This document shows positions 29,931 to 38,859 of a stretch of DNA of 64,000 bases, in pieces. Each line of letters starts with the position of its first letter. Position 1 is the first letter of the stretch. A program made the translations under genes and the position numbers. The notes beneath the pieces were generated by a model. The model had not been told where the DNA came from. It worked only from the letters and a program-made list of their open reading frames with translations, and searched no databases. This DNA is from Lysobacteraceae bacterium (GTDB lineage: Bacteria > Pseudomonadota > Gammaproteobacteria > Xanthomonadales > Xanthomonadaceae): contig BPKJ01000004.1 of assembly GCA_026005075.1 (NCBI GenBank), positions 7,501 through 71,500 of the forward strand. Direction: 5' to 3'.

Positions 29931-30689
29931 CTAGCCGCACTTGGAGTAGCCGCAGTTCAGGCAGGTCTGGCAGCCGTCCATCACCACCATGGCCTGGGTG
30001 CTGCACTTGTGGCAGAGCGTGGCGCCGGGCGGGAAGCCGGCTGCCTGCCCGGCACCGGCACCGCCCGCGGCGTCGCCCTGCGCGCCGACCGCGGACGGGC
30101 CCGAGCCGGCCGAGGTGCGCGTCACCGCCTCCCATGCCGCCCGCTTCTCGGCGATCAGGCGACGCTGCTCGTCGCTGAGCGCCTCGTCGCGGATCAGGCC
30201 GATGGTCTTGAGGTGGTCCTCCACCACGGCACCGATCTCGGCCACGATCGAGGGCATGTAGACCCCGCCTGCCTTGAAGTAGCCGCCGCGCGGGTCGAAC
30301 ACCGCCTTGAGCTCCTCGACCAGGAAGGTGACGTCACCGCCCTTGCGGAACACCGCGGACATGATGCGGGTGATGGCGACCACCCACTGGAAGTGGTCCA
30401 TGTTCTTCGAGTTGATGAAGATCTCGAAGGGACGCCGCAGCTCGTGCGGCGTGCCGGGGTTGAGCACGATGTCGTTGATGGTGACGTAGAGGGCGTGCTC
30501 GAACAGCGGCGACTTGATCTTGTAGGTGCTGCCCACCAGCACCTCCGGCCGCTCGATCTGCTCGTGCATCTGGATGACCTCGCCGCGCTGCGCGGGCGCC
30601 GCTGCGGCCGGAGCCGCCTGGTTGTCCGCGGCCGGCTCGGCGGACTGCACGCTGAAACCCGTGATCTTCTTGCTGATCTTGATCGCCAC
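29931..30689 (-). CDS. nrdJb: class II ribonucleotide reductase, accessory half (NrdJb)
   Basis: The smaller part of a split adenosylcobalamin-dependent ribonucleotide reductase, as in Pseudomonas aeruginosa NrdJa/NrdJb. The 252 residues include [57 protein letters not shown] and [20 protein letters not shown], then a low-complexity Ala/Gly linker and a C-terminal cysteine tail with paired CxxC motifs ending NCGYSKCG, likely redox or zinc cysteines that re-reduce the active site. Start GTG at 30689 (V-A-I-K-I) has AGGAG nine bases upstream. In transcription order it is third, after nrdJa and the H1-like gene. Confidence 0.9.
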   Translation of the reverse strand: MAIKISKKITGFSVQSAEPAADNQAAPAAAAPAQRGEVIQMHEQIERPEVLVGSTYKIKSPLFEHALYVTINDIVLNPGTPHELRRPFEIFINSKNMDHFQWVVAITRIMSAVFRKGGDVTFLVEELKAVFDPRGGYFKAGGVYMPSIVAEIGAVVEDHLKTIGLIRDEALSDEQRRLIAEKRAAWEAVTRTSAGSGPSAVGAQGDAAGGAGAGQAAGFPPGATLCHKCSTQAMVVMDGCQTCLNCGYSKCG

Positions 30690-30794
30690 CTTGCTCGTCT
30701 CCTGCACTTGCACCCACCCGACACGGGCGATGCCACCTCCGGGGCATGCACGGCCCCGACACTGTCCTGCTCGCCGGCCCTCATCGGGTCGGGG

Positions 30795-30818
30795 CCGTGC
30801 CGGGATTTCCCGGCACGG
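30795..30818 (-). terminator. perfect hairpin between the H1-like gene and nrdJb
   Basis: A 10-base perfect stem, CCGTGCCGGG (30795-30804) with CCCGGCACGG (30809-30818), and a 4-base loop, 42 bases after the H1-like stop. No T-run on the minus strand. It may stop or attenuate transcription into nrdJb, or stabilise the upstream mRNA. Confidence 0.45.
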
Positions 30819-30860
30819 GTCCAAGCTCCCTGCGCCGCCGCCCACGGCGGCGGCGAACCG

Positions 30861-31442
30861 TCATGGCCGACGACGCGGCCTTGCCGTGGCTTTCTTGGCC
30901 GTGGCTTTCTTGGCCGTGGCTTTCTTGGCCGTGGCTTTCTTGGCCGTGGCTTTCTTGGCCGTGGCTTTCTTGGCCGTGGCTTTCTTGGCCGTGGCTTTCT
31001 TGGCCGTGGCCTTCTTCGCCGTGGCCTTCTTCGCCGTGGCCTTCTTGGCCGTGGCCTTCTTGGCCGTGGCCTTCTTGGCCGTGGCCTTCTTCGCCGTGGC
31101 CTTCTTCGCCGTGGCCTTCTTGGCCGTAGCCTTCTTCGCCGTGGCCTTGCTGGCGGCCGGCTTGCCGCCGCGCACGGCCTTCAGCACCTTGTCGGCCTTG
31201 CGCGAGAGGTCCTTCCTGGCTGCCTCGATCTTGCGCTTGACCGCCTTGGCCTCGCGCTCCATCTCCTCGCTCGCCTTGTCCGCGGCCGCCTTGGCCTGCT
31301 CGACCATGGCCTCGGCCTTCTTCCTGATCACCTTGGTGCGCCGGTCCACGGCCGCCTTGGCCTCGGCGGCCATCTCCTGCACCTTCTCGCTCATGCGTTC
31401 GACGGCCTCGCTCAGCTCCGCCATCACACCGTCGTTGCTCAT
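30861..31442 (-). CDS. histone H1-like, lysine/alanine-rich DNA-binding protein with ATAKK repeats
   Basis: A 193-residue, very basic protein. Residues 1-95 are a charged helical, coiled-coil-like N terminus ([20 protein letters not shown] onward, with many KAE/AKA heptads). Residues 100-184 are 17 perfect ATAKK pentapeptides, followed by ATARPRRRP. This is the AlgP/Hc-type H1-like architecture, where the repeat tail binds DNA or RNA non-specifically. Start ATG at 31442 has GGAGGGG upstream. It sits between the two halves of ribonucleotide reductase on the same strand. The repeat number is likely to vary between strains. Role in chromatin or DNA-supply regulation is inferred from family and position only. 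Confidence 0.88.
   Translation of the reverse strand: MSNDGVMAELSEAVERMSEKVQEMAAEAKAAVDRRTKVIRKKAEAMVEQAKAAADKASEEMEREAKAVKRKIEAARKDLSRKADKVLKAVRGGKPAASKATAKKATAKKATAKKATAKKATAKKATAKKATAKKATAKKATAKKATAKKATAKKATAKKATAKKATAKKATAKKATAKKATAKKATARPRRRP
30886..31140. repeat. 17 tandem 15-bp repeats encoding ATAKK
   Basis: Units of the form GTGGCNTTCTTSGCC on the plus strand, 17 in phase. The eight left-hand units (30886-31005) are identical GTGGCTTTCTTGGCC. The nine right-hand ones use GTGGCCTTCTTGGCC or GTGGCCTTCTTCGCC, and the last (31126-31140) begins GTAGCC. The amino-acid repeat stays perfect across this change. Confidence 0.95.
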
Positions 31443-31623
31443 GACCCCTCCTCCTCGGGCTGTTCCGAGCTGACTCGGGTGGCGACCGACTCCTGCCGTG
31501 CTCCACCCCAAAGGTGCCCGGCGACGTGTCGCCTGCACCCCCTGCAGCTGGCCTCCTGCCGGCCTTGCACGCACCCGGCCCGACCGCGCCTGCCGTATCC
31601 GCAACGGACGGCCTGCCGGCGGT

Positions 31624-33771
31624 TCAGAACTTCCCGTAGTAGCCCTCCTTCAGGGCGTCGAACAGGTTCGCGGCCGTGTGCACCTCGCCGTCGTATTCGA
31701 TCTCCTCGTTGCCGCGCGCCTCGACCACGCTGCCGTCCTCGAGCTTGAAGCGGTAGACGGTGTTCTCGAGGTCCTTCTCCTTGACCAGGACGCCCTGGAA
31801 GGCGGCCGGGTTGAAGCGGAAGGTCGTGCAGCCCTTGAGGCCCTTCTCGTGGGCATAGAGGTAGATGTCCTTGAAGTCCTCGTAGGGATAGTCGGTGGGC
31901 ACGTTGGCGGTCTTGGAGATCGAGGAATCCACCCAGATCTGCGCCGCGGCCTGGATGTCGACGTGCTCCTTCGGCGTGATGTCGTCCGCCGACACGAAGT
32001 AGTCCGGCAGCCGCGCCTCGGGGTCCTCGGCGTAGGGCATGGCCTTGGGGTTGACCAGGGTCCGGTAGGCGAGCAGCTCGTAGCTGAACACCTCGACCTT
32101 CTCCTTGGTCTTGCGCCCCTCACGGATCACGTTGCGCGAGTAGTGGTGGGCAAAGCTCGGCTCGATGCCGTTGGAGGCGTTGTTGGCCAGCGACAGCGAG
32201 ATCGTGCCGGTCGGCGCGATCGAGCTGTGGTGGGTGAAACGTGCCCCCTTCTCGGCCAGCTTTTCCACCAGTTCCGGCGCCACGCTGGCGATCCTCTGCA
32301 TGTAGCGGCTGTAGCGCGCATGCAGGACGCGGCCCTTGATGGTGTCTCCGACCTTCCAGCCGTCGCGCACCATCTCCGGACGCTTGCGCAGCATCTCGGC
32401 GGTGACCGTGAAGTCCTCGTCCATGATCGGGGCCGGGCCCTTCTCCTCGGCCAGAGACAGCGCGATCTCCCAGCCGGCGAGCGCCATCTCCCGAGCCACC
32501 CGTTCGGTGAACGCGCAGCTCTCCGCGCTGCCGTAGCGCATGCGCAGCATGGCCAGGGTGCTGCCCAGTCCAAGGAAGCCCATGCCATGGCGACGCTTGC
32601 GCAGGATCTCCTGGCGCTGCTGCTCCAGCGGCAGGCCGTTGATCTCGACCACGTTGTCGAGCATCCGCGTGAACACGCGCACGACCTCGGCGTACTCCTC
32701 CCAGTCGAAGCGGGCCCGCTCGGTGAAGGGCTCGCGCACGAACCGGGTCAGGTTGACCGAGCCCAGCAGGCAGGCGCCGTACGGGGGGAGCGGCTGCTCG
32801 CCACACGGGTTGGTGGCACGGATGTTCTCGCACCACCAGTTGTTGTTCATCTCGTTGACGCGGTCGATGAGGATGAAGCCCGGCTCGGCGTAGTCGTAGG
32901 TGGAGACCATGATCATGTCCCACAGATGCCGGGCACGGACGCGGCCGTAGATCCGGCACGCCACCAGGCCATCCTCGCGCACCACGTAGTTGCGCGTGGT
33001 CGGCCACTCGCGCCAGACCACCTGCTGCGGGTCGTCGAGATCGAGCTCCTCGCGCTCCTTCTCGTGGACCGGGAACACCAGCGGCCATTCGGCATCCTCC
33101 CTGACCGCCTGCATGAACGCGTCGGTGATCAGCAGCGAGAGGTTGAACTGGCGCAGCCGCCCGTCCTCGCGCTTGGCGCGGATGAACTCCTTCACGTCCG
33201 GATGGGACACGTCGAAGGTGCCCATCTGCGCCCCACGTCGTCCGCCCGCGGAGGACACGGTGAAGCACATCTTGTCGTAGATGTCCATGAAGGACATCGG
33301 CCCCGAGGTGTAGGCCCCGGCGCCCGCCACGAAGGCGCCGCGCGGTCGCAGGGTGCTGAACTCGTAGCCGATCCCGCACCCGGCCTTGAGGGTCAGGCCG
33401 GCCTCGTGGACCTTCTGCAGGATGCCGTCCATCGAGTCCTCGATGGTGCCGGAGACGGTGCAGTTGATGGTGCTGGTGGCCGGCTTGTGCTCGAGCGCCC
33501 CGGCGTTCGAGGTGATCCGCCCGGCCGGGATGGCGCCCCGGCGCAGGGCCCAGAGGAAGCGCTCGTACCAGTACTTGCGCTTCTCCTCGGTCGGCTCGGC
33601 CTCGGCCAGGGCCCGTGCGACACGGCGGTAGGTATCGTCCACGCTCCGGTCCACCGGCTCGCCCTGCTTGGTCTTCAGCCGGTACTTCTTGTCCCAGATG
33701 TCGTAGGACGCCGGTTGCAGCGGAATCTCCACCGCCTGGTCCTTCACCGCCTCGAGGCGCACCGTGCTCAT
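31624..33771 (-). CDS. nrdJa: adenosylcobalamin-dependent ribonucleotide reductase, catalytic half (NrdJa)
   Basis: Class II ribonucleotide reductase catalytic subunit. It makes deoxyribonucleotides with a cobalamin-derived thiyl radical and works with or without oxygen. 715 residues; motifs in order: [20 protein letters not shown] (active-site Cys), [51 protein letters not shown] (Asn-Cys-Glu radical site), [14 protein letters not shown] and [10 protein letters not shown]. The C-terminal cysteine domain is missing here and encoded in nrdJb. ATG at 33771, with GGAGG about 12 bases upstream. The spacer in front holds a pair of NrdR-box-like palindromes. It needs vitamin B12, so uptake or synthesis must lie elsewhere. 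Confidence 0.96.
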   Translation of the reverse strand: MSTVRLEAVKDQAVEIPLQPASYDIWDKKYRLKTKQGEPVDRSVDDTYRRVARALAEAEPTEEKRKYWYERFLWALRRGAIPAGRITSNAGALEHKPATSTINCTVSGTIEDSMDGILQKVHEAGLTLKAGCGIGYEFSTLRPRGAFVAGAGAYTSGPMSFMDIYDKMCFTVSSAGGRRGAQMGTFDVSHPDVKEFIRAKREDGRLRQFNLSLLITDAFMQAVREDAEWPLVFPVHEKEREELDLDDPQQVVWREWPTTRNYVVREDGLVACRIYGRVRARHLWDMIMVSTYDYAEPGFILIDRVNEMNNNWWCENIRATNPCGEQPLPPYGACLLGSVNLTRFVREPFTERARFDWEEYAEVVRVFTRMLDNVVEINGLPLEQQRQEILRKRRHGMGFLGLGSTLAMLRMRYGSAESCAFTERVAREMALAGWEIALSLAEEKGPAPIMDEDFTVTAEMLRKRPEMVRDGWKVGDTIKGRVLHARYSRYMQRIASVAPELVEKLAEKGARFTHHSSIAPTGTISLSLANNASNGIEPSFAHHYSRNVIREGRKTKEKVEVFSYELLAYRTLVNPKAMPYAEDPEARLPDYFVSADDITPKEHVDIQAAAQIWVDSSISKTANVPTDYPYEDFKDIYLYAHEKGLKGCTTFRFNPAAFQGVLVKEKDLENTVYRFKLEDGSVVEARGNEEIEYDGEVHTAANLFDALKEGYYGKF

Positions 33772-33933
33772 GTCGTTCTGATCCTCCGTTGCCGGCCCGC
33801 GGGTCGATCGCGTGCCTGTCCTGGAAACGCCCCACGCCGCCCGCCCTCGGGGCCTCCTCGGTCGGGCCGTCGGCTGCAGGCGGTGGCGCGGGTTTCCGAT
33901 CGTTGGTCCTCTCCCCTGTCGGCCGAACGGCAA

Positions 33934-33949
33934 CCACAATCTGTTGTGG
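33934..33949. promoter_or_regulatory. NrdR-box-like palindrome 1
   Basis: CCACAATCTGTTGTGG, with six-base inverted arms CCACAA and TTGTGG around TCTG, resembles the 16-bp NrdR consensus (ACACWATATATWGTGT). It pairs with a second box 31 bp away centre to centre, about three helical turns, as NrdR requires. NrdR represses ribonucleotide reductase genes when dATP is high. Confidence 0.6.
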
Positions 33950-33964
33950 TGCACCGCACACAAG

Positions 33965-33980
33965 GCACAAGATCTTGTGG
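33965..33980. promoter_or_regulatory. NrdR-box-like palindrome 2
   Basis: GCACAAGATCTTGTGG contains the perfect 14-bp palindrome CACAAGATCTTGTG. It is the second of a pair placed 31 bp from box 1, about 163-209 bases before the nrdJa start. Confidence 0.6.
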
Positions 33981-34140
33981 CCGACCGCGGGAACGCTACG
34001 CCGCCAGCGAGGCGCTGTCAACGCTTGCATGGCAGCCTCGGAGGCGCTCTCCGCGGATGCCCAAGCGCCTCCGGGCTGGCGGGAACCATGACCGCCCGAT
34101 CCCGGTCCGAGCCAGCCCACGCTCCGAGGGAGGTGCATCC

Positions 34141-35487
34141 GTGCTCCGAGTCCTGCTCACGCTCCTTGTCGCCATCGCCACGTGGCCTGCCGCGGCTGCG
34201 CTGCCCGCCGAGGTCGGTGGGGAGCCCCTGCCCTCGCTGGCGCCGATGCTGGAGAAGGTGATGCCGGCAGTGGTCAACATCCACAGCCGCACCGTGGTGC
34301 GGATCCGCAATCCGCTCGCCGAGGACCCGTTCTTCCGCCACTTCTTCGGCCTGCCGCAGATGCCCCGTGAACGGGTCCAGCAATCGCTCGGTTCCGGCGT
34401 CATCGTCGATGCCGAACGTGGCCTCGTCCTTACCAACCATCACGTGGTCGAGGGCGCCGACGACATCCAGGTGACCCTTGCGGACGGCCGCACCCTCAGT
34501 GCCGAGTTCGTCGGCGCCGACCCCGACACCGACGTGGCCCTGGTGCGCATCCCGGCGCAGGGCCTGACCGCGGTCCGCATGGCCGATCCGGACGCGCTGC
34601 GGGTGGGCGACTTCGTGGTCGCGGTGGGCAATCCGTTCGGGCTCGGGCAGACGGTGACCTCCGGCATCGTCTCGGCACTCGGCCGGCAGGGCCTGTCGGG
34701 GCTCGGCTACCAGAACTTCATCCAGACCGATGCGAGCATCAACCCCGGAAACTCGGGCGGCGCGCTGGTCAACCTGCGCGGCGAGCTGGTCGGCGTGAAC
34801 ACCGCCATCTTCAGCCCTTCGGGCGGCAATGTCGGCATCGGGTTTGCCATCCCGGTCGGACTGGCCCGCAACGTGATGCAGCAGCTGCTGCGCTTCGGCG
34901 AGGTGCGGCGCGGCTCGCTGGGCGTGGAGAGCCAGGACCTCGATGCGGCCATGGCCCGGGTGCTGGGCGTCGCCTCCGGCCGCGGCGCCGTCGTCACCCG
35001 CGTGCAGGAGGACTCCCCGGCCGACCGCGCCGGCATCCAGCCGGGGGATGTCGTGGTCTCGATCGGCTCGACCGCGGTCACCGACCGGCAGTCCCTGCAC
35101 AACGCGGAAGGACTGCTTCCGGTCGACCAGCCGGTGACGGTGACGCTGCTCCGCGATGGCAAGCGCATCGAGACACGGGTGGTGCTCAAGGCCCGCCCCC
35201 GCGAGATCGAGGGCGCACGGCTCGACCCCAGGCTGGAAGGCGCGCGCCTTGGGGAGCTGTCCGAACGGATGCGTCAGCGCGGCCTGCGCGGCGTGCGCGT
35301 CGAGGAGGTCGCAGCCGGCAGCCGGGCCGCGCGCAACGGCCTGCGCGCCGGCGACCTCGTGGTCGCCGTCAATGGCCGCGAGCTGGACGGCCTCGAAGCC
35401 TTGCGCGCCCTCACCGCCCGCCAGCCGGCTCGGCTGCTGCTCACCGTGGCCCGCGGGCCGGGGGCCCTGCTGCTGCTGGCCGAGTGA
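34141..35487 (+). CDS. degQ: periplasmic Do-like serine protease (DegQ/DegS/DegP type)
   Basis: A trypsin-like periplasmic quality-control protease of 448 residues with a signal peptide (about 1-20, ending AAA-LP). The catalytic triad is visible: His in TNHHVVEG, Asp in DPDTDVALVRI and Ser in NPGNSGGALVNL. The PFGLGQTVTSGIVSALGR loop and GVNTAIFSPSGGNVGIGFAI are conserved. Two PDZ domains follow (about 260-350 and 360-445), the second with VAAGSRAARNGLRAGDLVVA. The GTG start at 34141 has GGGAGG seven bases upstream. The exact symbol (DegP or DegQ) cannot be fixed from sequence alone; two PDZ domains and 448 residues fit DegQ. Divergent from nrdJa. Confidence 0.93.
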   Translation: MLRVLLTLLVAIATWPAAAALPAEVGGEPLPSLAPMLEKVMPAVVNIHSRTVVRIRNPLAEDPFFRHFFGLPQMPRERVQQSLGSGVIVDAERGLVLTNHHVVEGADDIQVTLADGRTLSAEFVGADPDTDVALVRIPAQGLTAVRMADPDALRVGDFVVAVGNPFGLGQTVTSGIVSALGRQGLSGLGYQNFIQTDASINPGNSGGALVNLRGELVGVNTAIFSPSGGNVGIGFAIPVGLARNVMQQLLRFGEVRRGSLGVESQDLDAAMARVLGVASGRGAVVTRVQEDSPADRAGIQPGDVVVSIGSTAVTDRQSLHNAEGLLPVDQPVTVTLLRDGKRIETRVVLKARPREIEGARLDPRLEGARLGELSERMRQRGLRGVRVEEVAAGSRAARNGLRAGDLVVAVNGRELDGLEALRALTARQPARLLLTVARGPGALLLLAE

Positions 35488-35529
35488 GGGCAGCGGTCCG
35501 GAGGGCCGCGTGCTATCGTGACCGCCTGC

Positions 35530-36249
35530 ATGCCTTCGCCTAGCCCCCGCGCACTGACCCTCGACCTCGACGACACGCTCTGGCCGATCGCCCCGGCCAT
35601 TGCGCGGGCCGAGCGGGCTGCCGAGGCCTTCCTCCTCCGCCACGCCCCGCGGACTGCCGCGCGCTACCCGCGCGCGGCGCTGCGCACGCTGCGCGAGCAG
35701 GTGGCCTGTGAACGCCCGGACCTTGCCCACGACCTGGCCGCCCAACGTCTGCTCACCCTGCGCCGCGCCCTTGCCGAGAGCGGGGACGATCCGCGCCTGG
35801 CCGAGCCCGCCTTCGATGCCTTCATGGCCGAGCGCCAGCGGGTCGAGCCGTGGGAGGACGTGCCCCGCCACCTGCCACGCCTTGCCGGCCGCTACCCGCT
35901 GGGCGCGGTGACCAACGGCAATGCCGACCTCGGCCGGATCGGGCTGGCCGGGCATTTCCGCTTCTGCCTGGGTGCGCGCGAGCATGGTGCCGCCAAGCCG
36001 GCGGCGAGCATCTTCCTTGCAGCCTGCGCGCGCCTCGGACTGCCCCCGACACAGGTCCTGCACGTCGGCGACGACCCGGAGCTCGATATCGAGGGAGCCC
36101 GCCGGGCCGGCCTTGCGACCTGCTGGATCAACCGCGATGGCCGCACCTGGCCCGGGCACCTGCAGCCGCCCGACTGGACGGTGCGTGACCTCGAGGACCT
36201 GACCCAATGCCTGACGCACGGAGAGCCTGTCGCATGGAGCACCCCATGA
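35530..36249 (+). CDS. HAD-superfamily hydrolase (HAD-IA)
   Basis: A 239-residue phosphatase-like protein. Motif I LDLDDTLWP (nucleophile Asp and acid Asp), motif II VTNGN, motif III AAKPAASIF (Lys) and motif IV HVGDDPELDIEGA are all present, with an alpha-helical cap between. It resembles YjjG/YigB-type FMN or nucleotide phosphatases. The substrate is unknown. Starts at GTG 35518 or ATG 35530; I use the ATG, though GGAGGG upstream lies better spaced for 35518. The stop overlaps the aminopeptidase ATG (ATGA). Confidence 0.88.
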   Translation: MPSPSPRALTLDLDDTLWPIAPAIARAERAAEAFLLRHAPRTAARYPRAALRTLREQVACERPDLAHDLAAQRLLTLRRALAESGDDPRLAEPAFDAFMAERQRVEPWEDVPRHLPRLAGRYPLGAVTNGNADLGRIGLAGHFRFCLGAREHGAAKPAASIFLAACARLGLPPTQVLHVGDDPELDIEGARRAGLATCWINRDGRTWPGHLQPPDWTVRDLEDLTQCLTHGEPVAWSTP

Positions 36250-37643
36250 GCCTCCCCCCCTGTTTCGCGGCACCGGATGCCGCCACCCGCGCGGTGCCGA
36301 TCATCGCCGTCGATCGCGAGCGGCTGCCCGCCCTGCTCGACCGCCTGCCCGCCCACGCCCGCCTCTGGTGCCAGACCAACGGCTTCGCGGGCGAGCCGAA
36401 CAGCGTGTTGCTGGTGCCCACGCCGGAAGGCCAGCCGCTGTGCGTGCTCGCCGGCGTGGGCGCATGCGAGGATCCGCTCGCGTTGGCCGCGCTGCCCGGC
36501 CTGCTGCCCACCGGCGACTACCGCCTGGACGGGGAGCGCGGGCTGCCGATCGATCCGGGCCGGGCGCTGCTGGGCTGGGGTCTGGGTGCCTACCAGTTCC
36601 AGCGCTACCGGAAGAACGGGCGTCCTCCGGCACGGCTGGTGCTGGAGGACGACGCCAGCAGCCAGTCCGAAGCCTTTGCGCAGCTCAAGGCCAGCACCCT
36701 CGTGCGCGACTTGGTCAACACGCCGACCGAGGACATGGGCCCGGACGAGCTCGAGGCCGTGGTGCGCCGGATCGGCCATGCCCACGGCGCCGAGGTGCGC
36801 TGCGTGCGCGGCGAGCAGCTGCTGGCCGAGAACTTTCCCGCGATCCACGCCGTGGGCCGGGCCAGCCACCGCGAACCCAGGCTGATCGAGCTCACCTGGG
36901 GCGAGGCCCATGCGCCCCGGATCAGCATCGTCGGCAAGGGCGTGTGCTTCGACACCGGCGGTCTCGACCTCAAGCCGGCCGAGGGCATGCGCAACATGAA
37001 GAAGGACATGGGCGGCGCGGCACATGCCATCGCCCTCGCCCAGCTGGTGATGGGACGCAAGCTTCCGGTCCGCCTGCAGCTGCTGGTCGGCGCGGTGGAG
37101 AACGCGGTCGCCGCCAACGCCTACCGCCCGGGCGAGGTGCTGCGCACGCGTGCCGGCATCACCGTGGAGGTCGACAACACCGATGCCGAAGGCAGGATCG
37201 TGCTGTGCGATGCCCTCACCTACGCCGCGGAATCGCACCCGGAGCTGATCGTCGACTTCGCGACCCTGACCGGGGCGGCGCGGATCGCGCTGGGCCCGGA
37301 CCTGCCGGCGCTGTTCTGCAACGACGAGACCCTGGCGCGGGACATCCTGGCCGCGTCCGAGGCGTCCTCCGATCCGCTCTGGCGGCTGCCCCTGTGGCGC
37401 CCCTACCTGAGCTACCTGGCCAGTCCGATTGCGGACCTTGCAAACTCGGGCCCATCGCGCATGGCCGGCGCGATCACCGCGGCGGTGTACCTCGACCGCT
37501 TCGTGCCCCGCGATCTGCCCTGGGCCCATCTCGACGTCTACGCCTGGAACGACAACCCGCGCCCCGGCCGCCCGGCAGGCGGCGAGGCGCAAGGGCTGCG
37601 CGCCCTCTTCACGCTGCTTCGGCAACGCTACCCGCGAACCTGA
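36246..37643 (+). CDS. M17 leucyl aminopeptidase family protein
   Basis: A dizinc aminopeptidase of 465 residues that removes N-terminal amino acids from peptides in the cytoplasm. Catalytic-domain signatures: GKGVCFDTGGLDLKP (metal Asp and catalytic Lys), RNMKKDMGGAAHAI (metal Asp in KDMGG), and NTDAEGRIVL (Asp, Glu, and the catalytic Arg), all intact. The N-terminal domain (1-160) is variable. ATG 36246 overlaps the HAD stop; 36234 is another possible ATG with a reasonable RBS (GGAG). Family certain, though whether PepA- or PepB-like is unclear. HAD and aminopeptidase form a coupled pair in front of an exporter. Confidence 0.92.
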   Translation: MSLPPCFAAPDAATRAVPIIAVDRERLPALLDRLPAHARLWCQTNGFAGEPNSVLLVPTPEGQPLCVLAGVGACEDPLALAALPGLLPTGDYRLDGERGLPIDPGRALLGWGLGAYQFQRYRKNGRPPARLVLEDDASSQSEAFAQLKASTLVRDLVNTPTEDMGPDELEAVVRRIGHAHGAEVRCVRGEQLLAENFPAIHAVGRASHREPRLIELTWGEAHAPRISIVGKGVCFDTGGLDLKPAEGMRNMKKDMGGAAHAIALAQLVMGRKLPVRLQLLVGAVENAVAANAYRPGEVLRTRAGITVEVDNTDAEGRIVLCDALTYAAESHPELIVDFATLTGAARIALGPDLPALFCNDETLARDILAASEASSDPLWRLPLWRPYLSYLASPIADLANSGPSRMAGAITAAVYLDRFVPRDLPWAHLDVYAWNDNPRPGRPAGGEAQGLRALFTLLRQRYPRT

Positions 37644-37655
37644 CCGGACCTTCGC

Positions 37656-38855
37656 ATGGACGATCCCAAGACCCTCCTCGAGCAGCTGCGCATCGAGCGG
37701 CGCAGCAAGCCAAGGCCTCGCCGCTGGCCCTGGGCGGTGGCGGCGCTGCTGCTGGCGGTGGCCGCCTTCATGGCGTGGCAGGCGACCCGGCCGCTCGAGG
37801 TGGAGACCGCGCGCGCCCGCGCCGCCGCGGCCGACGGGCCGGTGTCCCTGCTCGATGCCTCGGGCTTCGTCACCGCCCGCCGGATCGCCACCGTATCGTC
37901 CAAGGTCACCGGCAAGGTGGCCGAGGTCCTGATCGAGGAAGGCCAGCGGGTCGAGCAGGACCAGGTCCTCGCCCGGCTCGACCCGGCCGAGGCCGAGGCC
38001 CAGCGTGCGCTGGCGCTCGCCCAGCTCGCCGCCAGCCGCTCGCAGCTCGACGAGGCCCGAGTCCAGCTCAGGCTGGCCGAGCAGACCCTCGCGCGCCAGC
38101 GTGAGCTGGCCGCGGCCCGGCTGGCGGCACCGTCGGCGCTGGATGCGGCGCTGGCCGACCGCGATGCCCGAAGTGCGCGCCTTGCCAGCCTCGAGCGCCA
38201 GGTCGAGGTGGCCGAACGTCAGCTCGCCGCCGCCGAACTCGCCCTGGACAACACCATCATCCGTGCGCCCTTCGCCGGGGTGATCATCGCCAAGGCAGCC
38301 CAGCCGGGCGAGATGATCTCCCCGGTGTCGGCCGGCGGGGGCTTCACCCGCACCGGCATCGGCACGCTCGTCGACATGGACTCGCTGGAGGTGCAGGTCG
38401 ATGTCAACGAGGCCTACATCGGCCGTGTCCGCCCGGGCATGCCGGTACAGGCGGTGCTCAATGCCTATCCCGACTGGAACCTGCCGGCCGAGGTGATCGC
38501 CATCATCCCGGCGGCCGACCGCAGCAAGGCAACGGTCAAGGTGCGCATCGCGCTGAAGGAGAAGGACCCGCGCATCGTCCCCGACATGGGCGTTCGGGTC
38601 AGCTTCCTGCAGGATCCCGAGGCCGAGCCCCTCGCGGGCGTGTTCGTGCCAAGCCGTGCGCTGGCGCGCTGCGACGGACAGCCCTGCGTGTGGGTGGTGG
38701 CCGATGGCCTGGCCCGGCCCCGCGCGGTGCAGACCGGACTGGTTCGCGACGCCGAGACGCTGGTCGAGAAGGGTCTCGCAGCGGGCGAGACCGTGGTGCT
38801 GTCGCCGCCGCCCGGCCTGCGTGAGGGGCGCCGGGTGGTCGCGAAGGGCGGCTGA
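37656..38855 (+). CDS. periplasmic adaptor (HlyD/MacA-type membrane fusion protein)
   Basis: A 399-residue membrane-fusion adaptor with one N-terminal TM helix (about 25-43, WPWAVAALLLAVAAFMAW). It has a barrel-sandwich region split by a long coiled coil (about 105-205, rich in Ala/Leu/Gln/Arg), then the second half of the lipoyl fold with NTIIRAPFAGVIIAKAAQPG, then a beta-barrel and C-terminal domain. Architecture and neighbours (ATPase and two FtsX permeases on the same strand, five bases downstream) identify a MacAB-like tripartite exporter, which would need a TolC-type outer-membrane channel encoded elsewhere. Substrate unknown. Confidence 0.88.
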   Translation: MDDPKTLLEQLRIERRSKPRPRRWPWAVAALLLAVAAFMAWQATRPLEVETARARAAAADGPVSLLDASGFVTARRIATVSSKVTGKVAEVLIEEGQRVEQDQVLARLDPAEAEAQRALALAQLAASRSQLDEARVQLRLAEQTLARQRELAAARLAAPSALDAALADRDARSARLASLERQVEVAERQLAAAELALDNTIIRAPFAGVIIAKAAQPGEMISPVSAGGGFTRTGIGTLVDMDSLEVQVDVNEAYIGRVRPGMPVQAVLNAYPDWNLPAEVIAIIPAADRSKATVKVRIALKEKDPRIVPDMGVRVSFLQDPEAEPLAGVFVPSRALARCDGQPCVWVVADGLARPRAVQTGLVRDAETLVEKGLAAGETVVLSPPPGLREGRRVVAKGG

Positions 38856-38859
38856 GACC

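Larger units (their letters stand above)
33772..34140. other. 369-bp intergenic region between nrdJa and the Deg protease gene
   Basis: Divergent spacer. It holds two 16-bp palindromes (33934-33949 and 33965-33980) that look like NrdR boxes, and a good RBS (GGGAGG) for the protease just before 34141. Nearer nrdJa (33790-33930) there are no further features I can support. No cobalamin riboswitch is apparent. Confidence 0.7.

Noticed and set aside
30886-31140. Regular short repeats that might be read as a CRISPR array
   Set aside because: The units are directly abutting 15-mers with no spacers and encode ATAKK codons in frame.
33772-34140. Cobalamin riboswitch upstream of nrdJa
   Set aside because: I find none of the conserved B12-box sequence; only NrdR-like palindromes are clear.
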